64,000 bases of DNA, from positions 1-64,000 of the forward strand of contig NZ_NSJZ01000014.1 in NCBI RefSeq assembly GCF_002287065.1. The letters are read 5' to 3'. Under the pieces are notes generated by a model that had not been told where the DNA came from, made no database searches, and saw only the letters and a program-made list of their open reading frames with translations. Positions 63,901 to 64,000 of this stretch are shown piece by piece; the first letter of the stretch is position 1; the number at the start of each line of letters is the position of its first letter. Both the position numbers and the translations under genes were made by a program. The stretch comes from Paracoccus salipaludis (GTDB taxonomy: Bacteria; Pseudomonadota; Alphaproteobacteria; Rhodobacterales; Rhodobacteraceae).

Positions 63901-64000
63901 AAAGGGCCACGGGCCGGTTGACCGCGCCCTGGCGATGGCTGGGCATCAGGGCGGCGCCCGAGGGCGAACCGGCTGGGGCCGCATGATCTTGCGCTGTCAT

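Noticed and set aside
63809..64000. 63-codon minus-strand frame reaching the window edge
   Set aside because: No family resemblance, and it covers the promoter/operator region of the sugar ABC operon.

Overview
The window is a GC-rich (roughly two-thirds G+C by eye) chromosomal segment that fits an alphaproteobacterium of the Rhodobacteraceae, most like Paracoccus. Evidence includes the DUF2849-cysI-cysH sulfite reduction operon with a divergent Lrp regulator, phosphatidylcholine synthase, a general L-amino-acid (Aap/Bzt) transporter, a malyl-CoA lyase of the Mcl1 type, an ATP12 chaperone, an RTX protein and a LuxI/LuxR pair. I saw no tRNA, rRNA, CRISPR array, insertion sequence or phage gene.

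Left part (1-14.2 kb), almost all on the minus strand: ybgC-tolQ-tolR-tolA, with an unexpected M48 protease motif read in frame at the end of the tolA-position gene; a putative glycolipid-binding protein gene and scoAB (ketone-body CoA transferase); mliC; topA; a DUF4142 exported protein; ferredoxin-NADP reductase; and DUF2849-cysI-cysH/DUF934, divergent from an Lrp/AsnC regulator.

Middle (14.2-40 kb): pcs; an oligopeptide-type ABC system whose binding-protein gene (15.0 kb) lies 6 kb from its permease and ATPase genes (22.8-26.1 kb); cell-wall enzymes (lytic transglycosylase, L,D-transpeptidase); a small GlsB-type membrane protein with a GGAAC-N16-CGTT promoter; malyl-CoA lyase and a D-amino-acid aminotransferase; an RTX-repeat protein; aapJQMP; the tightly overlapping atp12-HAD-rluC-crcB run behind rarA; and luxR-luxI.

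Right part (40-64 kb): the distal half of the ribosomal spc/alpha operon (rplO-secY-adk-rpsM-rpsK-rpoA-rplQ) starts abruptly at rplO. In place of rpmD and the upstream ribosomal genes lies an 18 kb aldonic-acid and sugar catabolism island. This holds a small CaiB-like gene, four SDR dehydrogenases, DgoK, a remnant of dgoA, D-erythronate dehydrogenase, a XylX-like FAH-fold dehydratase, an SMP-30 lactonase, D-xylonate dehydratase, a 2-hydroxyacid dehydrogenase, KdgK, two FCD-type GntR regulators and a MalFGK-type sugar importer. Sites built on GTATAC lie upstream of three transcription units in the island and suggest a shared GntR regulon. Together the genes look like import of a pentose, aldonate or uronate followed by lactone hydrolysis and a Weimberg-like non-phosphorylating dehydration route, with an apparently decayed phosphorylating KDPGal branch. 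The terminal semialdehyde dehydrogenase is not in the window.
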